Assembly: GCA_963708455.1 (NCBI GenBank)
Contig: CAVPSQ010000004.1
Span: forward strand, 868,001 to 932,000
Reading direction: 5' to 3'
Length of the DNA: 64,000 nucleotides
From: CAIMUS01 sp963708455
GTDB taxonomy: Bacteria > Pseudomonadota > Gammaproteobacteria > Competibacterales > Competibacteraceae
Each line of letters opens with the position of its first letter. Within the stretch, counting starts at the first letter, position 1. The notes beneath the pieces were generated by a model, which was not told the origin of the DNA, made no database searches, and saw only the letters and a program-made list of their open reading frames with translations. A program made the translations under genes and the position numbers. Positions 33,818 to 42,195 of this stretch are shown piece after piece.

Positions 33818-36694
33818 ATGCCAGATGTAACAGTGAAACAGTTTGCCACCGACGTGGGCATCCCGGTGCACCGCTTGCTGGTGCAGTTTGAGGAGGCCGG
33901 CATCGAGGTGGCCGGCGCCGACGATACCATTACCGACGAGCAGAAAGTCGATTTTCTGACGCACCTGCGCAAGAGCCACAGCACCGGCAAAGAGCCCTTG
34001 GGAATCAGCGATCCCAAGAAGATAACCTTGAAGCGCAAGACCCATAGCGAAATCAAGCTGGCCGGGGGTCCCGGCCAGATCAAGACCGTCAGCGTCGAGG
34101 TACGCAAGAAACGCACCTACGTCAAGCGCAGCATCATGCTGGAAGAGGAGAACAAGCGACGCAAGCTGATGGAAGAGCAGGAACAGGCGCGCACCCAGGT
34201 TGAGAAAGAAGCCCGCCGGCAGGCCGAAGAGGAAGTCCGGCGCCGGGCTGAGGAAGAAGCGCTGCACCGCACCGTGGAGGAAGCCCAGGCCGAGGAAGCC
34301 GCGCGCCAACAGGCTGAAGACGAGGCCCGCCGCGCTGCGGAGGAAGCCCTGCGGGCCGAGGAAGCCGCGCGCCAGCAGGCTGAAGACGCGGCCCGCCGCG
34401 CTGCGGAGGAAGCCCTGCGGACTGAGGAAGCCGCGCGCCAGCAGGCTGAAGACGCGGCCCGCCGCGCTGCGGAGGAAGCCCTGCGGACTGAGGAAGCCGC
34501 GCGCCAGCAGGCTGCAAATGAGGCCCGCCGCCGCAAGACGCGCGAGCAGGCAGGCCGCCAGCCGCAACCGGCCACCGCCAAGCCACCACCGGCCACCGCC
34601 AAGCCGCCACCGGCCACCGCCAAGCCACCACCGACCACCACCAAGCCACCACCGACCACCACCAAGCCGCCCAAAGCAGCTGACAAAGGTAAAGTAGCCG
34701 ATAAAGCCGGGGTGCCGCGCCGCAAACGCCATGCCGGTGAGGAAGTGGCCGCAGGCGACACCAAGATCAGGAAGCAATGGAGCGAAGAGGCGAGCGTAGG
34801 GCGCATCGCCAAGCACAATCGCGGCGAGCCGGGCGGCGAAAAGACCGCGCGTCGCGGCAAATCCAAAAAATCGAAACCGGTCAAGACCGCGCCGGTCTTG
34901 CAGCTGCGACAGCATGGTTTCGCCAAACCCACGGCCCCGATCGTGCGCGAAGTAACGATTCCCGAAACCATCACCGTGGCCGAACTGGCCCAGAAAATGT
35001 CGATCAAGGCGACCGAAGTCATCAAGGTGCTGATGAAGCTAGGCTCCATGGTCACCATCAACCAGTTGCTCGATCAGGAAACTGCCGCCATTGTAGTCCA
35101 GGAGATGGGGCATACCTACAAGCTGCTGCGGGAAAACGCCCTGGAGGAAGATCTGGCTGCGACCCAGGAAGGGGGAGGAGAGGCCCTGCCGCGGGCGCCG
35201 GTGGTCACCATCATGGGGCATGTCGATCACGGCAAGACCTCGCTGCTGGACTATATTCGCCGCACCCGGGTAGCGGCCGGCGAGGCGGGTGGCATCACCC
35301 AGCATATCGGCGCCTATCACGTGCGCACGTCCAAGGGTACGATCACCTTCCTGGACACGCCTGGTCATGCCGCTTTCACGGCCATGCGGGCCCGCGGCGC
35401 CAAAGTCACGGATATCGTCGTGCTGGTGGTGGCGGCGGATGACGGGGTCATGCCGCAGACGCTGGAGGCGATCCAGCATGCCAGGGCGGCCAACGTACCC
35501 ATCGTGGTGGCGATCAACAAGATTGACAAGTCGGGGGCCGACCCGGAACGCATCCGCAGCGAACTGGCTGGTAGGAATCTGCTGCCTGAGCAATGGGGTG
35601 GCGACACTTTGTTCGCCGATGTCTCGGCCAAAGCCGGAACCGGGGTGGATACCTTGCTGGACCAGATACTGGTCCAGGCGGAGGTGCTGGAACTGACGGC
35701 AGCGCTGGAGGGGCCGGCGCACGGTGTGGTGATCGAATCGCGGCTCGACAAGGGACGCGGTCCGGTGGCGACGGTGCTGGTGCAGAGCGGCGCGCTGCGC
35801 AAAGGCGATATCGTGCTGAGCGGTCAGCAATACGGCCGGGTGCGCGCCCTGCTGGATGAAACTGGCGTCCAGATCGACGTGGCCGGCCCGTCGATTCCGG
35901 TGGAAGTCCTGGGTTTCTCCGGCACGCCCAACGCCGGCGACGATTTCATCGCCGTGAACGACGAGCGCAAGGCGCGCGAAATCGCGCTGTTCCGGCAGGG
36001 CAAGTTCCGCGAAACCAAGCTGGCCAGGCAGCAGAAAGCCAAGCTGGAGAATGTGTTCGAACAGCTCGAAGAAGGCAAGATCCATACCCTTAACATCGTG
36101 CTCAAAGCCGACATGCAGGGTTCGGTGGAGGCCCTGTCCGAAGCGCTGACCCATCTGTCCACGGACGAGGCTCGGGTGCGGATTATCGCCAGCGGTGTGG
36201 GCGGCATCAACGAAAGCGATGCCAATCTGGCGGTGGCGTCGGAGGCCATCCTGATCGGCTTCAACGTGCGTGCCGATAACACCGCCAGGAAGCTGATCGA
36301 CGAAGAGGGCGTGGACCTGCATTATTACAGCGTGATCTACGAAGCCATCGATGATGTCAAGAGCGCCCTGCAAGGTTTGCTGAAACCGGAAATCAAGGAA
36401 CAGATCATCGGCCTGGCGGATGTGCGCAGCGTGTTCCGCTCGTCCAAATTCGGGGCGATCGCCGGCTGTCTGGTGGTCAACGGCGTGATCCGCCGCCACA
36501 ACCCGATCCGGGTGTTGCGCAATAACGTGGTGATCTACGAGGGCGAACTGGAATCCCTGCGCCGTTATAAGGACGATATCACCGAAGTGCGGGCCGGCAT
36601 GGAATGCGGCATCGGCGTGCGCAATTACAATGACGTTCGGGAAGGCGATGCCATCGAGGTGTACGAGCGCATCGAGGTAGCCAAGACGCTATAG
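33818..36694 (+). CDS. infB: Translation initiation factor IF-2
   Basis: 958 residues from the ATG at 33818 (MPDVTVKQFATDVG). The N-terminal ~330 residues are a charged coiled-coil/linker with tandem repeats. The second IF2_N domain precedes the GTPase domain, with GHVDHGKTSLL (about 467), DTPGHAAF and the NKID motif. Domains II-IV follow, including the fMet-tRNA-binding C-terminus. It recruits fMet-tRNA to the 30S subunit. It is larger than average only because of the repeats. Confidence 0.97.
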   Translation: MPDVTVKQFATDVGIPVHRLLVQFEEAGIEVAGADDTITDEQKVDFLTHLRKSHSTGKEPLGISDPKKITLKRKTHSEIKLAGGPGQIKTVSVEVRKKRTYVKRSIMLEEENKRRKLMEEQEQARTQVEKEARRQAEEEVRRRAEEEALHRTVEEAQAEEAARQQAEDEARRAAEEALRAEEAARQQAEDAARRAAEEALRTEEAARQQAEDAARRAAEEALRTEEAARQQAANEARRRKTREQAGRQPQPATAKPPPATAKPPPATAKPPPTTTKPPPTTTKPPKAADKGKVADKAGVPRRKRHAGEEVAAGDTKIRKQWSEEASVGRIAKHNRGEPGGEKTARRGKSKKSKPVKTAPVLQLRQHGFAKPTAPIVREVTIPETITVAELAQKMSIKATEVIKVLMKLGSMVTINQLLDQETAAIVVQEMGHTYKLLRENALEEDLAATQEGGGEALPRAPVVTIMGHVDHGKTSLLDYIRRTRVAAGEAGGITQHIGAYHVRTSKGTITFLDTPGHAAFTAMRARGAKVTDIVVLVVAADDGVMPQTLEAIQHARAANVPIVVAINKIDKSGADPERIRSELAGRNLLPEQWGGDTLFADVSAKAGTGVDTLLDQILVQAEVLELTAALEGPAHGVVIESRLDKGRGPVATVLVQSGALRKGDIVLSGQQYGRVRALLDETGVQIDVAGPSIPVEVLGFSGTPNAGDDFIAVNDERKAREIALFRQGKFRETKLARQQKAKLENVFEQLEEGKIHTLNIVLKADMQGSVEALSEALTHLSTDEARVRIIASGVGGINESDANLAVASEAILIGFNVRADNTARKLIDEEGVDLHYYSVIYEAIDDVKSALQGLLKPEIKEQIIGLADVRSVFRSSKFGAIAGCLVVNGVIRRHNPIRVLRNNVVIYEGELESLRRYKDDITEVRAGMECGIGVRNYNDVREGDAIEVYERIEVAKTL
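34289..34665 (+). repeat. Tandem repeats inside infB (66-nt and 21-nt units)
   Basis: Between about 34289 and 34540 a 66-nt unit (22 residues, EEAARQQAEDAARRAAEEAL) is repeated three times plus a partial copy with very few differences. From about 34574 to 34665 a 21-nt unit encoding ATAKPPP/TTTKPPP is repeated five times. Both lie in the flexible N-terminal linker of IF-2 and preserve frame. Confidence 0.9.
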
Positions 36695-36740
36695 CCCGTC
36701 CTCCGCCATGCGGAGGCGCTACCAAGGGGAGAACCTCATC

Positions 36741-37136
36741 ATGCCGCGAGAATTTCCGCGCACTCGCCGGGTCGGTGAACAGATCCGGCGCGAACTGGCC
36801 GAACTGCTGCGGGATGAGATCCGCGATCCGCGCCTGGTCATGGTGTCCATGACCGGCGTGGAAGTCAGCCGCGATCTGACCCATGCCAAGGTGTATATCA
36901 CCCTGCTGGGGGATCCCGCCGGGCGGCCACAAGTGCTGGCCGCCCTGAACCACGCCGCGCCGTTGTTGCGGCGCGAGCTGGGCCGGCGGATGCATATCCG
37001 CATGACGCCGCAACTGGAGTTTTACTACGATGAAGTGGTGGAGCGCGGCGCCCGGCTGTCGTCATTGATTGCCGCGGCGGTTGCCGCTGATGAGGCGCGC
37101 CATCGCGACGACGAGGACGAAGAGCAACCTCTGTAG
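36741..37136 (+). CDS. rbfA: Ribosome-binding factor A
   Basis: A 131-residue KH-like protein beginning MPREFPRTRRVGEQIRRELA, with DPRLVMVSMTGVEVSRDLTHA and an acidic C-terminus. It is a cold-adaptation factor for 30S maturation. The ATG at 36741 is the family start; 11 upstream codons in frame are not needed. Confidence 0.96.
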   Translation: MPREFPRTRRVGEQIRRELAELLRDEIRDPRLVMVSMTGVEVSRDLTHAKVYITLLGDPAGRPQVLAALNHAAPLLRRELGRRMHIRMTPQLEFYYDEVVERGARLSSLIAAAVAADEARHRDDEDEEQPL

Positions 37137-37172
37137 GGCGGGTCCTTGCGCCCGCCCGGGTTATAAATCGCC

Positions 37173-38090
37173 ATGACAGCCCGTGAGCGCAGGCCGGTGG
37201 ATGGTATTTTGCTGCTGGACAAGCCGCTCGGCCTGTCATCCAATGCCGCGTTGCAGAACGTCAAGCGCCTGTTCCAGGCCCGCAAGGCCGGTCACACCGG
37301 CAGCCTGGATCCCCTGGCCAGCGGCATGTTGCCGATCTGCCTGGGTGAGGCGACCAAGTTCTCCGGTCTGCTGCTGAACGCCGACAAATCTTATCAATTT
37401 ACCTGCCGTCTGGGCGTGACTACCGCTACCGGCGACGCCGAGGGCGAAGTGGTGCGCACCCGCCCGGTCAGGGCGTTGGAGCCGGCGACGATAGCAGCCG
37501 TGCTGGCCCGGTTCCAGGGCGAAATCCAGCAGATTCCACCGATGTACTCGGCTCTTAAGCAGCAGGGCCGGCGTCTGTATACATTAGCGCGGCAGGGCGT
37601 GGTGGTGGAGCGCGAGCCGCGCACTGTGACGATCCACGCGCTGCGACTGCTCGCTATCGAAGCCGCTTCTCTCACCTGCGAGCTAACTTGTTCCAAGGGC
37701 ACCTATGTACGCACCCTGGCCGAGGACGTGGGCGAGGCGCTGGGTTGTGGGGCGCATATCGCGGCACTGCGCCGTACCGGGGTGGCGCCTTACGACGCTA
37801 CGCAAATGGTGACCTGGGAGGACTTGCAGGAGCGGGCGCAGCAGGGGTTTGCGGCGCTGGACGCCGTGCTGCTGCCGGTGGATACGGCACTGGCCGATTG
37901 GCCTGCCGTAGCGGTCACGGGTGACGCCGTGCATTATCTGGCGGACGGTCAGCCGGTCTGGCTACCCAAGGCGCCCAGCCGGGGCTGGGTGCGCCTGTAC
38001 GCAGAGCCTGAGCAGCGCTTTCTGGGGATCGGCGAAATTCTGGATGACGGCCGGGTGGCGCCGCGCCGGCTATTGCAGCGGGCGTCCTAA
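37173..38090 (+). CDS. truB: tRNA pseudouridine(55) synthase TruB
   Basis: A 305-residue enzyme with GHTGSLDPLASGMLPICLG (catalytic Asp near residue 47), GVTTATGDAEG, PPMYSALKQQGRRLY and the SKGTYVRTLAEDVG motif, all conserved in TruB. It makes pseudouridine 55 in the T-loop of tRNAs. It is the last recognisable gene of the operon; rpsO and pnp do not follow. Confidence 0.96.
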   Translation: MTARERRPVDGILLLDKPLGLSSNAALQNVKRLFQARKAGHTGSLDPLASGMLPICLGEATKFSGLLLNADKSYQFTCRLGVTTATGDAEGEVVRTRPVRALEPATIAAVLARFQGEIQQIPPMYSALKQQGRRLYTLARQGVVVEREPRTVTIHALRLLAIEAASLTCELTCSKGTYVRTLAEDVGEALGCGAHIAALRRTGVAPYDATQMVTWEDLQERAQQGFAALDAVLLPVDTALADWPAVAVTGDAVHYLADGQPVWLPKAPSRGWVRLYAEPEQRFLGIGEILDDGRVAPRRLLQRAS

Positions 38091-38286
38091 CAACGGTATC
38101 CCCACCGGACCGGCGGGAACGCTGCGGCAAGGGGTGGGTTATAGCGATTTCGGCAAAGTCGATATCTTTCTGCACGAGGGACTGATCGCCGACGCCATCG
38201 CCACCGTGCAGCAATACCCCAGTTACGATCTGCTGGCGCGAGTCATAGGTGCCGCCGTCGGGCAGCGGCCCGAGTGGGTGATTCAA
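38091..38286 (+). pseudogene. Relic of a C-terminal coding fragment (SWIM zinc-finger-like protein)
   Basis: Directly after truB a frame without its own start encodes GYSDFGKVDIFLHEGLIADA, then YDLLARVIGAAVGQRPEWVI. This protein-like stretch resembles the C-terminal region of SWIM zinc-finger proteins, from memory only. It has no start codon and ends in the bamC terminator, so it is a remnant. Confidence 0.45.
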
Positions 38287-38322
38287 ACCGCCCGCGCCGG
38301 CAGAACGACCGGCGCGGGCGGT
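38287..38322 (-). terminator. Strong hairpin downstream of bamC
   Basis: A perfect 14-bp inverted repeat (ACCGCCCGCGCCGG / CCGGCGCGGGCGGT) around an eight-base loop, seven bases past the bamC stop. T-rich tails are modest on both sides, so it may act in both directions. Confidence 0.7.
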
Positions 38323-38328
38323 GACGTT

Positions 38329-39492
38329 TTACTTGATGGTGTCGACTAGCGTTTGCAGGATTTGCCGGGCGACGGGGGAATCGTCCGGTTGTCCCTCGGC
38401 GTTGTGGACCACCACCACGGTCTGATTGCCCTGACCGGACAGAAGCACCTGATAGCGGGTTCCTTTGGGCGGCGGCTTATCCTTCCAGAACGCCATCCTG
38501 GACAGGAAACCCGGTTCGGAGCTGCTTTCCGTCAAATCGCGATACTCCACCGTGTACCGACCCTGGGCGCGATTCTGATCCTCGACCGCGAAATTGCTGC
38601 CGTCCAGCGCCAGCCCTACCCAGCGCCAGGCGCGGGCGTAGTTGTCGTCGATCACCACGGCCTGCTGGCCTTCGGCGGTGGTCAGCCGGGCGCGGGGAGC
38701 AGCGGACGGTGCGCCGCCTTTGGCCACCTGCGTGGCGGCTCGTTGCTCGGAGGCACCCAGGTAGACCATCAGACGATTCAGCATCTCCGCCTCGAGTTCG
38801 GGGTCGGCCGGACGCGGCTGCCAAACGGTGGTGGTAGTCACATCCTTGCGGCCGCGCTCGTCGCCCACGGTGGCTTCCTGTAGGCCATAATGGGTCAGAA
38901 AAATGGCGGTGCCGCCCTCCATCCGTTCCACCCGCAGGCGGAACCGATCCCGGGTGGGCGCCGAGTAGGCGAAATCGATGAATTTCTTCAGGACATCGCG
39001 GATGACACCGCCGGACACATCGGCGCGGTTCTCCGCCCAGCCCGTTTCCATGACGCCGATGCGCGGGTCATCCCGGCTCAGCGTCAGTCCGTTGGTGGTC
39101 CAGAACTCTTTGAGCTTGGGCCATAGTTGCTCTGGCGATTGATTGTCGACCAGCAGCCAGCGGCGGGCGCCTTCGCGCTCGATATGCATGTTGGCCGGGG
39201 TGGCCAACACCGCCTCCGAGTTCTTCACCTGACCGGCGCCGGTACGCTCGCTGGCATAGGTGGATAAACTGGCGGAGCCGGTCGGGTTGAGTTCCGGCAC
39301 CGCCAGGGTATCGTCGATGGTGGAAGCGGTCAGATCAGGCGGCACTTCCAGACGGTTGGTAAGCTTGCTTTCGCGATAGTCGGGCCGCCGGTCGGGCACC
39401 ATGTCCTCCAGGTTCCAGGAACAGGCGCACAGCGTGAACGACAGCGTAGCCAACCCCAGGACCCGCCATAACAGTTGCGCAAAGGGCATCAT
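38329..39492 (-). CDS. bamC: Outer-membrane assembly lipoprotein BamC (NlpB)
   Basis: About 387 residues from 39492, with a lipoprotein signal ending LSFTLCACS. The early conserved stretch VPDRRPDYRESK, which contacts BamD, is present, followed by two helix-grip domains. The frame extends to 39624, but that overlaps dapA; the ATG at 39492 (or 39489) precedes the signal peptide. It is part of the beta-barrel assembly machine. It lies 14 bp downstream of dapA as in other gammaproteobacteria. Confidence 0.92.
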   Translation of the reverse strand: MMPFAQLLWRVLGLATLSFTLCACSWNLEDMVPDRRPDYRESKLTNRLEVPPDLTASTIDDTLAVPELNPTGSASLSTYASERTGAGQVKNSEAVLATPANMHIEREGARRWLLVDNQSPEQLWPKLKEFWTTNGLTLSRDDPRIGVMETGWAENRADVSGGVIRDVLKKFIDFAYSAPTRDRFRLRVERMEGGTAIFLTHYGLQEATVGDERGRKDVTTTTVWQPRPADPELEAEMLNRLMVYLGASEQRAATQVAKGGAPSAAPRARLTTAEGQQAVVIDDNYARAWRWVGLALDGSNFAVEDQNRAQGRYTVEYRDLTESSSEPGFLSRMAFWKDKPPPKGTRYQVLLSGQGNQTVVVVHNAEGQPDDSPVARQILQTLVDTIK

Positions 39493-39506
39493 CGTGAATC
39501 GGGCGC

Positions 39507-40382
39507 TTAAAGGACGCCGGCTTCCTGCATGGCCTGTTCCAGCCGAGCATGAAATTGCGGCGACAGCGGGGTAAGCGGCAGCCGGATTCCCGCTGGAATC
39601 AGGCCGAGGCGGGAAACCGCCCATTTCGCCGGAATCGGATTGGATTCCAGGAACAGCGCCTTGTGCAGGGCCGCTAGACGGTTGTTAAGGGCTTCGGTCT
39701 TGGCGCGGTCACCGGCCAGTGCGGCGACGCACAGGTCATGCATGACACGGGGTGCGACGTTGGCGGTCACCGAGATAACGCCCTTGGCGCCGCTTAGAAT
39801 GGCTTCCGCCGCGATGCCGTCGTCGCCGCTGAAAATATCCAGACGGTCACCGCAGCGCGTCACCAGTTCGCGCATTCGTTCAATGCTGCCGCTCGCCTCC
39901 TTGATGCCGACGATATTCGGAATGTCCGCCAACCGATCCACGGTATCGGGCTGCATGTCGCAGGCAGTGCGGCCTGGCACGTTATAGAGAATTTGCGGTA
40001 CGGGTACTTCTTCGGCGATTTTCTTGTAGTGCCGGTAAAGCCCTTCCTGGGTAGGCTTATTGTAATAGGGGGTCACCAGCAGGCAGGCGTCGGCCCCGGC
40101 CTCCATCGCCTGCCGGGTCAGATGCAGGGCTTCACTGGTAGAGTTGGCGCCAGTACCGGCAATCACGGGAATCCGGCCCTTGACCGCCGCCACCACTCGC
40201 CGTATCACCAGGCAATGCTCGTCCATGTCCAGAGTGGCGGACTCGCCGGTGGTGCCGACAGCGATGATCGCGTCGGTGCCATTTTCCAGATGGAAATTCA
40301 CTAGCCGCTCCAGCGCGGCGAAATCCAGACTGCCGTCCTCCGCCATAGGGGTGACTATGGCAACCATACTGCCGTGAAACAT
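39507..40382 (-). CDS. dapA: 4-hydroxy-tetrahydrodipicolinate synthase
   Basis: 291 residues from the ATG at 40382 (MFHGSMVAIVTPM). Motifs: GTTGESATL, ILYNVPGRTACDM (catalytic Tyr) and IVGIKEASG (Schiff-base Lys). It condenses pyruvate and aspartate semialdehyde in lysine/diaminopimelate synthesis, supplying cell-wall precursor. A promoter is visible upstream (40425-40453). Confidence 0.97.
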   Translation of the reverse strand: MFHGSMVAIVTPMAEDGSLDFAALERLVNFHLENGTDAIIAVGTTGESATLDMDEHCLVIRRVVAAVKGRIPVIAGTGANSTSEALHLTRQAMEAGADACLLVTPYYNKPTQEGLYRHYKKIAEEVPVPQILYNVPGRTACDMQPDTVDRLADIPNIVGIKEASGSIERMRELVTRCGDRLDIFSGDDGIAAEAILSGAKGVISVTANVAPRVMHDLCVAALAGDRAKTEALNNRLAALHKALFLESNPIPAKWAVSRLGLIPAGIRLPLTPLSPQFHARLEQAMQEAGVL

Positions 40383-40424
40383 GCAAGTTCTCCGCAATAA
40401 TTCAGAATAATTTAAACCCGTGGC

Positions 40425-40453
40425 ATAGTACGTACTTGGGGGCGGCTTGACAA
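40425..40453 (-). promoter_or_regulatory. Putative sigma-70 promoter of dapA-bamC
   Basis: On the minus strand: TTGTCA (-35; 40448-40453), a 17-bp spacer, TACTAT (-10; 40425-40430), 42 bp before the dapA ATG. Confidence 0.6.
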
Positions 40454-40510
40454 GCGCTCACTAACCGAGAGATTGCCGAACAGTTGACTTTCTCGTTTTT
40501 TAGCTCATTG

Positions 40511-40533
40511 TGTACATGTGATGTATATGTACA
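40511..40533. promoter_or_regulatory. Palindromic candidate operator before the RHH gene
   Basis: TGTACAT (40511-40517) and ATGTACA (40527-40533) form a perfect inverted repeat with a nine-base centre, 16 bp before the RHH start codon. A TTGACT -35-like hexamer lies at 40484-40489. It is a likely autoregulatory site for the ribbon-helix-helix protein. Confidence 0.5.
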
Positions 40534-40548
40534 TACTAGGAGCAAGAA

Positions 40549-40854
40549 ATGGCTGCTGCAACTGAACGTATCGTAGTGCAAGTGACCCCGCAACAGAAAG
40601 CAAACATCGCCGGAACAGCGAAGCGACTTGGCCTGAATGTCAGCGACTTCATGCGCCGAGCCGCGGAGAATTTCCGTGCCGCCCCAGAAGATCGTGACCT
40701 GGAAGCGCTGCTGCGGCAGGTTGAGATGAGCACGCAGCAGGCTAATGAAGCAATCGATCATGCCCTAGCCAGTGTCGCAGAATCAGAACAACGGCTAGCG
40801 GTATTGGAAACGTCCAAGGCGCCTAAAGCGCGCTCGGAGACAAGGAAAACCTAA
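40549..40854 (+). CDS. Ribbon-helix-helix protein, small
   Basis: A 101-residue protein whose first ~45 residues (TERIVVQVTPQQKANIAGTA, then LNVSDFMRRAA) match a ribbon-helix-helix DNA-binding fold as in DUF1778/CopG-type antitoxins or MobC. A helical, Gln/Glu-rich tail follows (about 50-95). An AGGAG lies before the ATG. It overlaps the next gene by one base (TAATG), so the two are co-translated. It may be an antitoxin-like regulator, but the partner is not a recognisable toxin. Confidence 0.75.
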   Translation: MAAATERIVVQVTPQQKANIAGTAKRLGLNVSDFMRRAAENFRAAPEDRDLEALLRQVEMSTQQANEAIDHALASVAESEQRLAVLETSKAPKARSETRKT

Positions 40855-41045
40855 TGGGAGTCTCCGATAAAATTTGGGATGCTCTGGCTACTGTCATCAA
40901 GATGAATGACAAGATTGTCTCACTCTCCAAGACCATCGAGAACCAGCAAGCGAAGATCGAAAATCTCACTGAACGGGTCATCCGGCTGGAAACGACGATC
41001 GAACTGCTCATGAGAGCAACAGAGCAGAAACGACTGCCAAAGTAA
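40854..41045 (+). CDS. Small coiled-coil protein, partner of the RHH gene
   Basis: A 63-residue protein that is almost wholly a predicted coiled coil (KTIENQQAKIENLTERVIRL). It is translationally coupled to the ribbon-helix-helix gene. No toxin family is recognised. It may oligomerise with the tail of its partner. Confidence 0.65.
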   Translation: MGVSDKIWDALATVIKMNDKIVSLSKTIENQQAKIENLTERVIRLETTIELLMRATEQKRLPK

Positions 41046-41291
41046 ATTGACTGAGTCCGCAGGTCGGGTACAGGACGCCGCCCGGCACCCATTTGCCACC
41101 GACCCAACTCGTAGCGCGTAGCGCGTAGGATGGGGGTGCTTGCGAGCGGTTGGGGATAACCGAGCTTCTGCGGGCTCTCCAGATGCAGATCGAGCGCCTC
41201 ACAGGCATTGGTGAAAGCTTCAGGTGATTTCCGAAAAAGATCATGCCTGTGAGTCCAGTCTTTATTCTGATTGTGGGCTGTGACCAGGAAT

Positions 41292-41975
41292 TCAGGCGGG
41301 ATTTTGCAGGCGTGCGATCAGGGCAGCGTGGGCCGGACTGACCAGGCCACGCTGCAACTCGGCCAGCACCGTCCCCATGTCCCCGGCCAGCAGGGCGCCA
41401 ACGTGCAGCCGCAGGCCGGGGAACAGTGAACTTTCCAGCACCCCGGCGGCGTCGGGGTTCAGCGGCAGGTATTGCCCCTCGTGCCAACGGAACCAGTCCA
41501 GAGCGCCGTCGTGCACCCGCCAGACCAGATACTCCCTGACCCCATTACGGCGGTAGACGCGCAACTTATCGTGCAGATCGTAGGAGGCGCTGCTGGCGGC
41601 GATCTCGGCGATCAGCTCCGGAGCGCCCTCGAGATAATCGTCATTGCCGACGCGGGTCTGGCCACCGCACGCCGGCAGCAGCCGCAACAGGGCGTCCGGC
41701 TGGACCTCGTTGTCCAGATCGAGGCGCACGGTGGCGTTGTCGGCGCATTCGACGCCTGGCGTTGCAGCGGCGTAAACACCCAGCCAGAGCATGATTCGAC
41801 CGTGTGGTTTAGCGTGACTTTCATAGCGCAACGGCGAAGCCATATAGACAACTCCTTCGATCAGTTCACACTTGAAGTTTTCCGGCAACGCCGCGTAACG
41901 GCGCTCGAATTCCGCCTGGGTGAGGCGGTCGCCGTTGGCCAGATCGAAACGCGGGACTGTCGTTACTGTCGCCAT
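41292..41975 (-). CDS. Uma2-family putative endonuclease
   Basis: A 227-residue protein of the Uma2 (DUF820) PD-(D/E)XK superfamily: LTQAEFERRY, CELIEGVVYMASP, a VQPDALL strand with the active Asp, ELIAEIAASSASYDLHDK and YRRNGVREYLVW. These are restriction-endonuclease-fold proteins of unclear role, often in multiple copies in cyanobacteria and some Proteobacteria. The start at 41975 is natural. Confidence 0.9.
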   Translation of the reverse strand: MATVTTVPRFDLANGDRLTQAEFERRYAALPENFKCELIEGVVYMASPLRYESHAKPHGRIMLWLGVYAAATPGVECADNATVRLDLDNEVQPDALLRLLPACGGQTRVGNDDYLEGAPELIAEIAASSASYDLHDKLRVYRRNGVREYLVWRVHDGALDWFRWHEGQYLPLNPDAAGVLESSLFPGLRLHVGALLAGDMGTVLAELQRGLVSPAHAALIARLQNPA

Positions 41976-42122
41976 GGCACTGGCCTCCAGAGGTAAGTGA
42001 ACATAACAAAAATTATGGTCATGATCGCGTGTGTTGGCAGTGACTGACCACTTTGCAGACCGAGCGGCTTTTCCCCCAAGACGGCATCTACCTGGCCGCC
42101 TAATTTATGTTATGGGGAGTTT

Positions 42123-42194
42123 CTAGGCGAGGTTATCACTCTGCTCCAGTTCGGCCTGGCGGTCGCGGTAATCGTACAGTTTGACGATGGGAAA
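42123..42194 (-). pseudogene. Short relic of a transposase/Rpn-like protein C-terminus
   Basis: Just upstream of the window position where YhaN ends, a minus-strand frame reads FPIVKLYDYRDRQAELEQSD then a stop. This resembles the C-terminal segment of Rpn-type PD-(D/E)XK proteins, from memory. It lacks a start and is about 24 codons long. Confidence 0.35.
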
Positions 42195-42195
42195 C

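Noticed and set aside
33074..34915. 613-residue minus-strand open frame.
   Set aside because: It is antisense to nusA and infB; its low-complexity Gly/Leu/Arg repeats are the shadow of the infB tandem repeats.
41100..41291. Short GTAGCGC tandem motif and a minus-strand protein-like stretch (RHDLFRKSPEAFTNACEALD).
   Set aside because: The stretch has no start and matches no family I recognise; the motif is only two copies. Too weak to list.
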